A stretch of DNA of 64,000 nt. Origin: Saprospiraceae bacterium. GTDB lineage: Bacteria; Bacteroidota; Bacteroidia; Chitinophagales; Saprospiraceae. Where the stretch lies: assembly GCA_028279185.1 (NCBI GenBank), contig JANQSS010000070.1, forward strand, positions 35,880-99,879, in the 5' to 3' direction. Below are positions 55,435 through 63,725 of the stretch, one piece after another. Each line of letters opens with the position of its first letter. Positions within the stretch are counted from its first letter, which is position 1. The translations under genes were made by a program, and so were the position numbers. Under the pieces are notes generated by a model. The model saw only the letters and a list, made by a program, of their open reading frames with translations. It had not been told where the DNA came from and made no database searches.

Positions 55435-56251
55435 GGTTTACATCATCACTTAAGGCATTCAAGGGGATATAAAACAAAGGCAGCGACAAGAGCAGTAGTA
55501 TTCCTACTACCGGTCTTACCTGATGCCAGATACCCCAGGGTACCTCGTACCAAAACTTTCGCTGAAAGGTGGCTTCATTTTGAATCATGAGTGTAATATA
55601 TCCATCTTGATCCCCAAAATAAACCACAAAGCCTAATAGTAAGCCCAGCAGCAAAAACAGCCCCCATGCCCATAAGACGATACCAGGGATTCGTGATTCC
55701 ACCTCACCGAAGAACTGACTTTTACTAATCGTATGACACAGCAGCAAAGCCAGTGCCACCGCCAAAAAATTGAGCAACATGTCGTTGAAATCAAGATATA
55801 TTTTTTTTGTTACGAAATATTGAAAGTGTTCATCTAATATGCCTGTTAAACTTCCCGCAATTAGTGCTTCAACAAATTTTCTAAATACCGTATAAACCAA
55901 AATACCCATTATTCCATATTGAATGAAATGTGCCCCTTCAGATTTGTATGGCATAATGAACAAATAAGCTAATATTGATAGAAACAGCGTTCCCGTCCAG
56001 TAGAGGGCCAGTCGTCTTCGTTGTGGATGTTGTTTTAATTTTTTAATCACCAGAGATACGCCGATCAAGACGAGTAAGAAAAAGAATATATTCAACGTCC
56101 ACTGCATTGCATCACGGCCAAACTCCCTAACTACATAAAAGAAGGGTTCTTGTGCGAGTTCATGCCCTACAATATTGAACGCCGTATACAGCACAATGAG
56201 GAACATTGTAGTTTTTTTACGCTCATGTAAATAAGAGAGGATTCTTGTCAT
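55418..56251 (-). CDS. VanZ-like multi-pass membrane protein
   Basis: 277 aa, about seven transmembrane helices. The VanZ-like core is at about 100-175: HFIQYGIMGILVYTVF, then GSLTGILDEHFQYFV and YLDFNDMLLNFLAV (E-x-x-Q and D-x-x-x-N pattern of VanZ). It is encoded upstream of, and overlaps by 17 bp, the STT3-type gene, so translation is coupled. VanZ-like proteins have no settled biochemical role (the founder confers teicoplanin resistance). A link to the oligosaccharyltransferase is inferred from the overlap only. Confidence 0.8.
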   Translation of the reverse strand: MTRILSYLHERKKTTMFLIVLYTAFNIVGHELAQEPFFYVVREFGRDAMQWTLNIFFFLLVLIGVSLVIKKLKQHPQRRRLALYWTGTLFLSILAYLFIMPYKSEGAHFIQYGIMGILVYTVFRKFVEALIAGSLTGILDEHFQYFVTKKIYLDFNDMLLNFLAVALALLLCHTISKSQFFGEVESRIPGIVLWAWGLFLLLGLLLGFVVYFGDQDGYITLMIQNEATFQRKFWYEVPWGIWHQVRPVVGILLLLSLPLFYIPLNALSDDVNHEVEK

Positions 56252-56366
56252 AATTGATTACGGAATAGGGCTAACGCCGCAGCATCCAATTCATTGGAAG
56301 ATGCAGCTACGGGAGTGCAAAGTACAAAATATCCATAGCTCAGAATACGGACTCACTTGTTCATAA

Positions 56367-56386
56367 TTGTGTCAAATTTTACACAA
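56367..56386. promoter_or_regulatory. Inverted repeat in the divergent intergenic region (CRP-like)
   Basis: TTGTGT (56367-56372) and ACACAA (56381-56386) separated by 8 nt, lying between the VanZ/STT3 operon and the arylsulfotransferase gene. It resembles a CRP/FNR-type operator (TGTGN-ACACA). Being 6-bp arms it may be chance. Confidence 0.3.
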
Positions 56387-56402
56387 ATCCCTGGTAATGA
56401 CC

Positions 56403-56434
56403 TTGTCACTTTAACAGTGTGTACCTATCTTTCG
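56403..56434 (+). promoter_or_regulatory. Candidate promoter of the arylsulfotransferase gene
   Basis: TTG at 56403-56405, a 20-nt spacer, then TATCTTTC at 56426-56433, one base off TAnnTTTG. The spacing is right for a Bacteroidota primary-sigma promoter; transcription would begin near 56438 with a leader of about 25 nt. Confidence 0.4.
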
Positions 56435-56462
56435 TTTTTAATTTAAACAACTTGCTCTTCAT

Positions 56463-58118
56463 ATGAAACACTTTTTGACCTTTATTGCGTTGCTCTTTGC
56501 TGCAACAATGATAGCTCAAACCAATACCGTTGGACTCCTTAGCTATGACCCCATGAAGGCATATGACGGTTATAACTTATTTTTTCCACATAATCAGCCC
56601 AACGTTTATTTGATCAATAATTGCGGTGAGATCGTCCACACCTGGGAAGACTCAGCACAATATCGGCCTGGTAATATTGCCTACTTGCTTGAAAATGGCG
56701 ATCTAGTTAAAGGAAAACGGCATTTCAATATTAGTGATGACCGAATATGGGCAGGTGGAGGTGGTGCCATAATTGAAATTCGAGATTGGGACAATAATCT
56801 AAAATGGTCTTTTGAGTTAAACGATTCACTACATCGATTGCATCACGATTTCGCGGTAACCAATGATGGCACGATTCTGATGATCGCATGGGAGCTTAAA
56901 ACCTTGCAAGAGTGTCTTGATGCCGGACGTGACACTTCGTTACTGGACAGGAATGAAATGTGGCCGGATTATATAATAGAGGTCGATCCCGAAACAGATG
57001 AAATAATCTGGGAGTGGTATGTATGGGATCATTTAATCCAGGACCATGACCCAAGCAGAGAAAATTTTGGAGTCATAGCCAATAATCCGGGACTTGTGGA
57101 TATCAATTATCCCATAACGCGCACACACCCGGATTGGATGCACGCAAATTCTATCGATTACAATCCTTTTTTGGATTTAATCGCTTTAAGCATACCCTAC
57201 TTTGATGAAGTATGGTTCATTGATCATTCGACAAGTACAGCCGAAGCGGCGTCACATTCTGGTGGATTAAGTGATTTGGGTGGTGACTTGATGTTCCGAT
57301 GGGGCAATCCATTGGCTTATCAAGCAGGGGACACATCAGATCAACGTCTATTTTTTCAACATGACGCGCATTGGATTGACGACTATTTGCCTATCGATCA
57401 CCCTGATTTTGGAAAGCTCGCGGTGTTTAATAATCGCATAGGTTCGGACTTTTCTGTTGCAAATATTGTCGAGCCGGTCTTTGATATGTATACCTATTCT
57501 TATCAAATGAACAACGGCAAGTGGTTGCCAGAAGTAGCCTCTGATACGATTGCACATCCGATTCCTCAAATGCTTTATTCAACAGGACTTTCAAGCGTGC
57601 AAATATTACCGAATGGTAACCGACTTTTATGCTCAGGCCGATTTGGGTATAGCTTCGAACTGACACCATCGAATGAAATAGTTTGGGAATATAAAACGCC
57701 ACTAATGGGAGGCAATCCTGTGGATCAAGGTACTGTTCTAGGCATAAATAACAATCTCACGTTTCGTATGAAGCGTATACCTGCTGATAATGCGGCATTT
57801 GAGGGTAGAGATTTATCGGCTAAAGGCTACATCGAAACCAATCCTAACGTTGATTTTTGCGATAGTCTGGTTTCAACAATGGATCACGATTACGCTTACG
57901 ATCTTAAACTATATCCAAATCCCGCAAGCGACCAATTGACGATTGAATGGAATGGTCCAGAACGTGTAGAAATAGCCGTGTACAGTGCTTTGGGACAACC
58001 GGTTGCCAAATATGAAACCTATGGAGGCCGAATGTTCCTGAATACAACGAATTGGACCGCCGGATTTCATTTTATAATGATCAATGGCTCTGTGACGAAA
58101 GTTGTCTTAATCGAATGA
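56463..58118 (+). CDS. Secreted arylsulfotransferase-like protein with T9SS sorting domain
   Basis: 551 aa. Signal peptide (KHFLTFIALLFAATMIAQ). A beta-propeller of the ASST family follows: NCGEIVHTWED, LHHDFAVTNDGTILMIAWE, DWMHANSIDYN, FFQHDAHWIDD and GNRLLCSGRFGYSFEL. Family members transfer sulfate between phenolic groups; the catalytic His is in one of the His-containing motifs but which one I cannot say. A T9SS type A domain ends the protein (LYPNPASDQLTIEW ... GFHFIMINGS). Divergent from the VanZ/STT3 operon. Confidence 0.87.
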   Translation: MKHFLTFIALLFAATMIAQTNTVGLLSYDPMKAYDGYNLFFPHNQPNVYLINNCGEIVHTWEDSAQYRPGNIAYLLENGDLVKGKRHFNISDDRIWAGGGGAIIEIRDWDNNLKWSFELNDSLHRLHHDFAVTNDGTILMIAWELKTLQECLDAGRDTSLLDRNEMWPDYIIEVDPETDEIIWEWYVWDHLIQDHDPSRENFGVIANNPGLVDINYPITRTHPDWMHANSIDYNPFLDLIALSIPYFDEVWFIDHSTSTAEAASHSGGLSDLGGDLMFRWGNPLAYQAGDTSDQRLFFQHDAHWIDDYLPIDHPDFGKLAVFNNRIGSDFSVANIVEPVFDMYTYSYQMNNGKWLPEVASDTIAHPIPQMLYSTGLSSVQILPNGNRLLCSGRFGYSFELTPSNEIVWEYKTPLMGGNPVDQGTVLGINNNLTFRMKRIPADNAAFEGRDLSAKGYIETNPNVDFCDSLVSTMDHDYAYDLKLYPNPASDQLTIEWNGPERVEIAVYSALGQPVAKYETYGGRMFLNTTNWTAGFHFIMINGSVTKVVLIE

Positions 58119-58294
58119 TAATTTGATTCTATATAGGGCTCAAGTGGCAATAAAATTTAGCGGTATTATGCTCGGAAATTCGATGCGTTAAATACCAATC
58201 TAATCGATTGATTATCAATACATTGAAGATTGTGGTCGTTTGCCATCAATCGGCGTCAAACGACTATTGTTAATTTCACTGCTCAGATTGCCTT

Positions 58295-58302
58295 TATTTT
58301 TG
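58295..58302 (+). promoter_or_regulatory. -7 promoter element directly before the HAD start codon
   Basis: TATTTTTG at 58295-58302 matches TAnnTTTG exactly and ends 5 nt before the ATG at 58308. Transcription starting 4-6 nt after the G would give an mRNA with little or no leader. This, with the lack of any Shine-Dalgarno, decides the ATG at 58308 as start over the upstream in-frame codon at 58230. Confidence 0.45.
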
Positions 58303-58307
58303 TGACC

Positions 58308-58850
58308 ATGGCTACTACTCATAAGCATCTATTCCTTGACAGAGATGGCGTTATAAATACCATAAAAAATGGGTTTGCAAACTCGGTTGAAAAGTTTGTG
58401 TTCGCCGATGGAGCACTCCAAGCGTTGAAAATGTTAGCCGAAAGATTTCAACCCATCGTCGTTGTGACCAATCAGGCTGGTATCGGATATGGCTATATGA
58501 AAGCCCAGCAACTTGAAGCCATTCATACTCATATGGTAGAGGAAGTACAAAAAGCCGGTGGACGAATAGACGGTGTCTATTATTGCCCTGATCGGGTTTC
58601 CGCTGCATCACCATGCAGAAAACCGAATGTGGGCATGGCAATTCGCGCAAAGACAGAATTTCCAGAAATTGATTTTAAAAATTCTTTTATGGTGGGTGAT
58701 CGCGATTCAGATATAGAATTCGGAAACCGACTCAATATGAAAACAGTCCGAATTACATCCTCTGATCATTGGGAAAATGAGGTCGAAAAAAATAAACCCA
58801 ATCTCTATTTTTCAACCCTTTTAGAATTTGCCAAATTTGTTTCTAGTTAA
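58308..58850 (+). CDS. HAD-IIIA phosphatase, GmhB-like (or histidinol-phosphatase-like)
   Basis: 180 aa from the ATG at 58308 (sequence MATTHKHLFLDRDGVINT). HAD motif I FLDRDGVIN, motif II VVTNQAGIGYG, and the CRKPNVGM and VGDRDSDIEFG motifs place it with GmhB/HisB-N-type phosphatases, which act on heptose bisphosphate or histidinol phosphate. The zinc loop, which normally reads C-P-H ... C-x-C-R-K-P, here has only two cysteines (CPDRVSAASPCRKP) and no His, so zinc binding is doubtful. No heptose or his genes flank it. Confidence 0.82.
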   Translation: MATTHKHLFLDRDGVINTIKNGFANSVEKFVFADGALQALKMLAERFQPIVVVTNQAGIGYGYMKAQQLEAIHTHMVEEVQKAGGRIDGVYYCPDRVSAASPCRKPNVGMAIRAKTEFPEIDFKNSFMVGDRDSDIEFGNRLNMKTVRITSSDHWENEVEKNKPNLYFSTLLEFAKFVSS

Positions 58851-58882
58851 ATTAATATTCAATTTCATCAACAGCAAGAGTT

Positions 58883-59272
58883 ATGTTTAATTTAAAGTGT
58901 ATTTCATCTGGAGCTCCTTGGGAAGAAGTATTCGGCTACTCCCGTGCGGTTCGATATAATAATGTCATTGAGTTTTCAGGAACAGTAAGTCCCGAAGAAT
59001 TTCCGGGAGACGAATATGATCAAACGCAAGCCATACTCGAAACCATTGAAAAATACCTGATAGCCGAAGGGGGTGCTCGAAATAATATTGTCAGAACTCG
59101 AGTATATTGCTTGCACATAGACCATTGGGAAGAAATTGCCCGCGCCCACTCAGAATTTTTTGATTCGCATCGCCCCGCTACTTCACTTATACAAATATCA
59201 GGCTTAATAGATCCAAAATATTTAATAGAAATTGAGGCAACAGCTGTATTAGCTGAAAAATTAAGTACCTAA
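58883..59272 (+). CDS. RidA/YjgF-family protein
   Basis: 129 aa. Trimeric family; canonical RidA hydrolyses reactive 2-aminoacrylate imines. Family features are VIEFSGTVSPEEF, ILETIEKYLIAEG, VRTRVYCLHIDHWEEI and IEIEATAVLAE. The active-site Arg of RidA (ARSCVEV in E. coli) aligns here with Thr in PATSLIQI, so this is probably one of the non-canonical Rid subfamilies. Thirty-two bp after the HAD gene on the same strand. Confidence 0.88.
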   Translation: MFNLKCISSGAPWEEVFGYSRAVRYNNVIEFSGTVSPEEFPGDEYDQTQAILETIEKYLIAEGGARNNIVRTRVYCLHIDHWEEIARAHSEFFDSHRPATSLIQISGLIDPKYLIEIEATAVLAEKLST

Positions 59273-59328
59273 TTTTGGCGAAATAGTAGCATTAATTAAA
59301 TATACAATCGGCTAATCGCAATTCTTGA

Positions 59329-59967
59329 ATGCCCCCAAATAATACATATAAAATAAAGGAAATCCATTTAACATGGCAAGGTGAAGGATTTCATACAGGA
59401 CGACGCGCAGTATTTGTTCGATTCACGGGATGTAATCTTTGGAGTGGGCGTGAAGAAGATCGAATTAAAGCAATTTGTCAATTTTGTGATACGGATTTTG
59501 TCGGTATGGATGGAAATCTTGGAGGGTCATATACAGCCACATCACTCGCGCGTCTCATATTAAATTTGTGGGATAATGAAGAAAGACCTTATGTGGTTTT
59601 TACAGGAGGCGAACCACTCCTGCAACTCGACAGTAAATTAATTGAAACATGTCACCACCATAATATTATAATCGCTATCGAAACGAATGGAACAATCGCC
59701 ATTCCGGATGGAATCGACTGGATTTGTATGAGTCCTAAAGCAAACAGCAATGTCATCGTAGATTCTGGCAACGAACTGAAGATTGTCTATCCGCAAAAAG
59801 GTATCGAACCGATGATGTTTGCACACATGTCATTCGAACATCTCTATTTGCAACCTATGTTTGGTGCCAGGACAGCGGAAAACACCGAAGCGTGCAAAGC
59901 ATACATTTCCGAAAATCCCAAGTGGAAGTTAAGCATCCAAACCCATAAGATACTTGGTATTCCTTAA
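59329..59967 (+). CDS. queE: 7-carboxy-7-deazaguanine synthase
   Basis: 212 aa radical SAM enzyme that converts carboxytetrahydropterin to 7-carboxy-7-deazaguanine in queuosine biosynthesis. It shows the QueE-specific cluster motif C-x14-C-x-x-C (Cys in TGCNLWSG, then CQFC) rather than CxxxCxxC. The QGEGFHTGRRAVFVRF substrate region and the SAM-binding TGGEPLLQ are present, along with AIETNGT and MSPKAN. No other que genes lie in the window. Confidence 0.95.
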   Translation: MPPNNTYKIKEIHLTWQGEGFHTGRRAVFVRFTGCNLWSGREEDRIKAICQFCDTDFVGMDGNLGGSYTATSLARLILNLWDNEERPYVVFTGGEPLLQLDSKLIETCHHHNIIIAIETNGTIAIPDGIDWICMSPKANSNVIVDSGNELKIVYPQKGIEPMMFAHMSFEHLYLQPMFGARTAENTEACKAYISENPKWKLSIQTHKILGIP

Positions 59968-60204
59968 CAGGGCTTTCATTCTGATTCATCTTGAAGTCGA
60001 ATTTGGAATGTAATTCAAGGTTCTTTCTGAATAAGATGTTTTGGTCAACCTGCTGGTAACGGCATGGTAATCTCAGTTAATCACGCTCTGCCGTGCATTA
60101 AAAAAAATGCGTCTCGACCTTTGTTAGTAGAGCACATCTCCGTTTTCATCAAAAAAAGCACGCCAAGCGTAAACTATTTCAGAACTTTATGTCTTAATGA
60201 AATC

Positions 60205-60221
60205 GTACGCTTAGTGCGTAC
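60205..60221. promoter_or_regulatory. Small inverted repeat upstream of sppA
   Basis: GTACGC (60205-60210) and GCGTAC (60216-60221), 5-nt spacer, 38 bp before the sppA ATG in a 292-bp noncoding gap. Possible operator or leader hairpin; no T-run. The rest of the gap shows nothing recognisable. Confidence 0.35.
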
Positions 60222-60259
60222 AATTCTCATGAACTCGATCTAAAAAGTAAAAAGAACGT

Positions 60260-62035
60260 ATGAAAGATTTTTTCAAATTCACATTTGCATCCTGCCTAGG
60301 TGTGTTGCTTGCTTCCGTTGTTTTCGCCATTTTCTTTTCTTTGATTGTTGGAGCCGCAATCAGTTCAACCACATCAGGTGCGGAAGCCAATAAAGAAATA
60401 AAAACGAACAGCATATTAACCTTGAAACTCAATAAGGTTATGCCCGAATTGACGAACAATACGTCCAACAAGCAGTTCGACCTTGATCATCCCGATGTGC
60501 TTGGACTGCATGACATGCTCGACATGATTGAATACGCAAAGGAAGACGATAACATCAAAGGAATTTTCATTGACGGTGATGAAATCTCTACAGGATTTAG
60601 CAGTAGCCGATTGATTCGAGATGCTATAATCGATTTTAAATCCAGCGGTAAACCGGTAGTCAGCCAAGCAAATAACTATGGACAACTGCCCTATTACGTT
60701 TCCTCAACAGCCGACCACGTCTATCTGAGCCCTACTGGCTTCATGGATTTTCGAGGGTTCGGAGCTGTGAGCCCTTTTTTCAAGGGAAGTTTAGATAAAT
60801 TAGGTGTGAAGATGAATGTGTTTTACGCCGGCGACTTCAAAAGTGCCTCTGAACCCTTTAGACGAAAAGAAATGAGTGAGGCCAACCGCGTTCAGACCAG
60901 AGCTTTCTTAGATGAATCATATGATTTATACCTCAGGGATATAGCCGAACACAAAGACGTAACAGTTGCAGATTTGCGCGCGGCCGCCAATACGCTAAAA
61001 ACCTGGAATCCGAAGTTCGCCGAAAAACAAAAATTAATCGATAAACTGGGCTATCGTTCAGATGCCCTTGATAAATTAAAAGAACTAATCGGCCTAGAAG
61101 ATGATGATAAAATGAGTCTTGTGGATCCTGCGGACTATTACAATTCATATAGCAAAACCCGCACAGGAAACAGTAAGCAAAGAGTGGCAGTGGTTTATGC
61201 CGAAGGCGAAATACGGGATGGACAAGATGAACCCGGACTTATCACCGGTGACAAATATGTTGGAGTTCTACGAAAATTGCGAAAAGACGACAAAGTGAAA
61301 GCGGTCGTCCTCCGAGTAAATTCGCCAGGTGGTAGCGTCATATCGTCAGATGATATCTGGCATGAAATTGAACGAATACAAGAAGCCGGAAAACCAGTAG
61401 TGGTATCTATGGGGGACTTGGCAGCATCTGGTGGATATTATATTTCCTGTGGATCAGATAAAATCTTCAGTCAGCCCAATACGATTACAGGATCTATCGG
61501 AGTATTTATGATGATGCCGAATACACGTGGACTCTTGGAGAACAAATTGGGAATGACCTTTGACACTGTGGCGACTGGGAGATATTCTACACGATTAAAT
61601 GGCATATATGAACCGAATGCTGAAGAATCTGAAGCTTTGCAAGCAGCGGTGGATAATTACTATCAAATATTTTTAGAACGTGTAGCCGAAGGACGAAACA
61701 TGACGATTGATGAAGTGCATAAAATAGCACAGGGAAGAATTTGGACGGGTCAACATGCTCAAGAAATTGGACTTGTCGATGAATTAGGTGGACTCGAAGA
61801 TGCTATCGCTGAAGCTGCGAGTTTAGCCGAATTAGATGACTACCGAGTCTATGATTATCCAAAAATTAAAAATCCTTGGGAGCAACTACTTGAGGAGTTT
61901 ACGTCGAAAGGTAATTCTGCCCGATCCGCCATCGACGCAAAACTAGGATCATTTATTCCATATTATGATTTTTATAATTCATGCTTAACTTCCAAAGCAC
62001 CTCAGGCGCGACTTCCGCTTATGTTGGAATATTAA
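60260..62035 (+). CDS. sppA: Signal peptide peptidase SppA, 67K type
   Basis: 591 aa, one N-terminal transmembrane segment (LGVLLASVVFAIFFSLIVG). Degrades cleaved signal peptides in the membrane. Two tandem ClpP-like domains: the first carries the general-base Lys in FYAGDFKSASEPF (about residue 199), the second the nucleophile Ser in GDLAASGGYYIS (about 390). The length agrees with the long E. coli-type SppA. Ends with a strong terminator. Confidence 0.95.
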   Translation: MKDFFKFTFASCLGVLLASVVFAIFFSLIVGAAISSTTSGAEANKEIKTNSILTLKLNKVMPELTNNTSNKQFDLDHPDVLGLHDMLDMIEYAKEDDNIKGIFIDGDEISTGFSSSRLIRDAIIDFKSSGKPVVSQANNYGQLPYYVSSTADHVYLSPTGFMDFRGFGAVSPFFKGSLDKLGVKMNVFYAGDFKSASEPFRRKEMSEANRVQTRAFLDESYDLYLRDIAEHKDVTVADLRAAANTLKTWNPKFAEKQKLIDKLGYRSDALDKLKELIGLEDDDKMSLVDPADYYNSYSKTRTGNSKQRVAVVYAEGEIRDGQDEPGLITGDKYVGVLRKLRKDDKVKAVVLRVNSPGGSVISSDDIWHEIERIQEAGKPVVVSMGDLAASGGYYISCGSDKIFSQPNTITGSIGVFMMMPNTRGLLENKLGMTFDTVATGRYSTRLNGIYEPNAEESEALQAAVDNYYQIFLERVAEGRNMTIDEVHKIAQGRIWTGQHAQEIGLVDELGGLEDAIAEAASLAELDDYRVYDYPKIKNPWEQLLEEFTSKGNSARSAIDAKLGSFIPYYDFYNSCLTSKAPQARLPLMLEY

Positions 62036-62056
62036 ATATGCAATAACACGTATAGT

Positions 62057-62088
62057 AAAAATGCTGATACGTTGGTATCAGCATTTTT
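62057..62088 (+). terminator. Rho-independent terminator after sppA
   Basis: Perfect 14-bp stem AAAAATGCTGATAC (62057-62070) / GTATCAGCATTTTT (62075-62088), 4-nt loop GTTG, ending in a T-run. It lies inside the apparent N-terminal extension of the following reading frame, which shows that extension is not translated. Confidence 0.93.
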
Positions 62089-62140
62089 ATTTCAATCCAC
62101 ATTTTATAATTTAGCGATACTAACTTTAAATACCACTAAA

Positions 62141-62908
62141 ATGAAACTAGTTTCTTGGAATGTCAATGGAATTCGCGCTTCCGTAAAAAAAGGCTTTGTC
62201 GATACATTCAAGTCATTTGATGCCGATATTTTTTGTGTGCAAGAAACAAAAGCTCAGGATGATCAGGTTACCGAAGCGCTTTCTGATTTGGCGGACGACT
62301 ATTTTATATACTCAAATAGTGCAGAGCGAAAAGGTTATAGCGGAACCTGTATCATCAGTAAAAAAGAGCCATTGAGCGTCATGCCAGATATTGGCATCCA
62401 AGAGCATGATACCGAAGGTCGAGTTCTTAAGGCCGAATACGACGAGTTTAACTTTGTAAATGTATACGTTCCGAACAGCGGAAGTGGATTAAAACGACTC
62501 AGTTATCGATGCTTATTTGATGAGGCATTCAATGAGTATTTGTACGAATTAACACAAGAAAAACCCCTCATTGTCACAGGTGATTTCAATGTGGCACCGA
62601 CCGAGATTGATTTGGCCCGCCCTAAGGAAAACTATAACAAAACAAGCGGATTTACACAAGCAGAAATCGATGGTGTTAATGCATTATATGGGATCGGATT
62701 ATTTGATACATTTCGTCATTTTTATCCTGAAAAAGTTCAATATTCGTTTTGGAACCAACGTCTGCGCGCACGGGATAGAAACGTCGGTTGGCGCATTGAT
62801 TATTTTTTAATTACTCGAGATTTAGAGTCACACCTCACGGCATCCACCATACATGATCAAGTAATGGGTTCAGATCATTGCCCTATTAGTATGGAACTTA
62901 AATTTTAA
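62141..62908 (+). CDS. xth: Exodeoxyribonuclease III (AP endonuclease)
   Basis: 255 aa from the ATG at 62141; the longer frame begins inside the sppA terminator and is rejected. EEP-fold DNA repair enzyme: KLVSWNVNGIRA at the N-terminus, IFCVQETKA (Glu), NVYVPNSG, TGDFNVAPTEIDL, WRIDYFLI and the terminal GSDHCPI (Asp-His). Makes AP-site cuts and 3'-5' exonuclease activity. Stops one base before the next (minus) gene, with no terminator in between. Confidence 0.95.
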   Translation: MKLVSWNVNGIRASVKKGFVDTFKSFDADIFCVQETKAQDDQVTEALSDLADDYFIYSNSAERKGYSGTCIISKKEPLSVMPDIGIQEHDTEGRVLKAEYDEFNFVNVYVPNSGSGLKRLSYRCLFDEAFNEYLYELTQEKPLIVTGDFNVAPTEIDLARPKENYNKTSGFTQAEIDGVNALYGIGLFDTFRHFYPEKVQYSFWNQRLRARDRNVGWRIDYFLITRDLESHLTASTIHDQVMGSDHCPISMELKF

Positions 62909-63670
62909 TTAGAACTTAAACGTGAGGCCATTACGCATGCGATAGGCAACTTTCGGAATATCCGTAGGTGGACGTGTATCGTGCAAATAATTGAACGATG
63001 TTGTAAACTTCAACTTCTTGGTTATTCCTAATTCTAAATTCATCTGTCCGGAGAGTCGATTGTCATTAAAATCGGACAATAACGGCTGAAAATACCATGT
63101 TGACGAAATAGTTGCTCTATCCGAAGGTGACCATGAGCCTGATAGATACGTACTCAGTCTGTGATCATTGTTAAATTCCCGGGGTGAAATTATTTCTTCA
63201 TATTCGTACATATATAAAGTCCCTTGATAAAGTTTGACCTTCTTGGTGCTGAGTAATTTGAGACGTGGACCGGTTCCAACCAAAACGCGCTGGTTGACTT
63301 GAAGTATTTTATTAAATTGTAGTTGAGAAAATGCTTCCCAGCGCAGTATTTTTCCAAACTTTCTATTATATCTTAAGTGAGCGAAACCCGAATTTATAAA
63401 ATTCTTAGATGCCGCCTCTAGTAATGACAAATTTGCCAATAAAAGGTAGAGCGATTTAGATGTTTTATATTGAACATGCATAGACCCGGAAGCCGAGTAT
63501 TGTTCGTCTACATCTTTATTCAACAAATAACTGATATTCATACTTCCAGCCCAACCTACCGTATCGGTTACGATTCTTTTTTGCTCGATATTGACTACAG
63601 CCTGGGCATGTCCATCGGGGCACCATAATAGGACAGAAACGATGGTAACGAAAACAAGGACTTTGGACAT
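62909..63670 (-). CDS. DUF481-like outer-membrane protein
   Basis: 253 aa. Signal peptide (SKVLVFVTIVSVLLWCPDGHAQ). Almost all beta strand: SASGSMHVQYKTSKSLYLLL, GFAHLRYNRKFGKILRWEAF, LVGTGPRLKLL, RLSTYLSGSWSPSDRATI, ending in aromatic GLTFKF as in outer-membrane barrels. The pattern fits DUF481 proteins. Function unknown. It is tail-to-tail with xth (stops adjacent). Confidence 0.78.
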   Translation of the reverse strand: MSKVLVFVTIVSVLLWCPDGHAQAVVNIEQKRIVTDTVGWAGSMNISYLLNKDVDEQYSASGSMHVQYKTSKSLYLLLANLSLLEAASKNFINSGFAHLRYNRKFGKILRWEAFSQLQFNKILQVNQRVLVGTGPRLKLLSTKKVKLYQGTLYMYEYEEIISPREFNNDHRLSTYLSGSWSPSDRATISSTWYFQPLLSDFNDNRLSGQMNLELGITKKLKFTTSFNYLHDTRPPTDIPKVAYRMRNGLTFKF

Positions 63671-63725
63671 AACACAATATAGTGTGAAAAATTGTCCAGA
63701 GGTAATCGCCTGTGTTTAAAAAAAT

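Noticed and set aside
62072..62140. N-terminal extension of the exonuclease III gene
   Set aside because: It begins within the sppA terminator hairpin; the core enzyme starts at the 62141 ATG.
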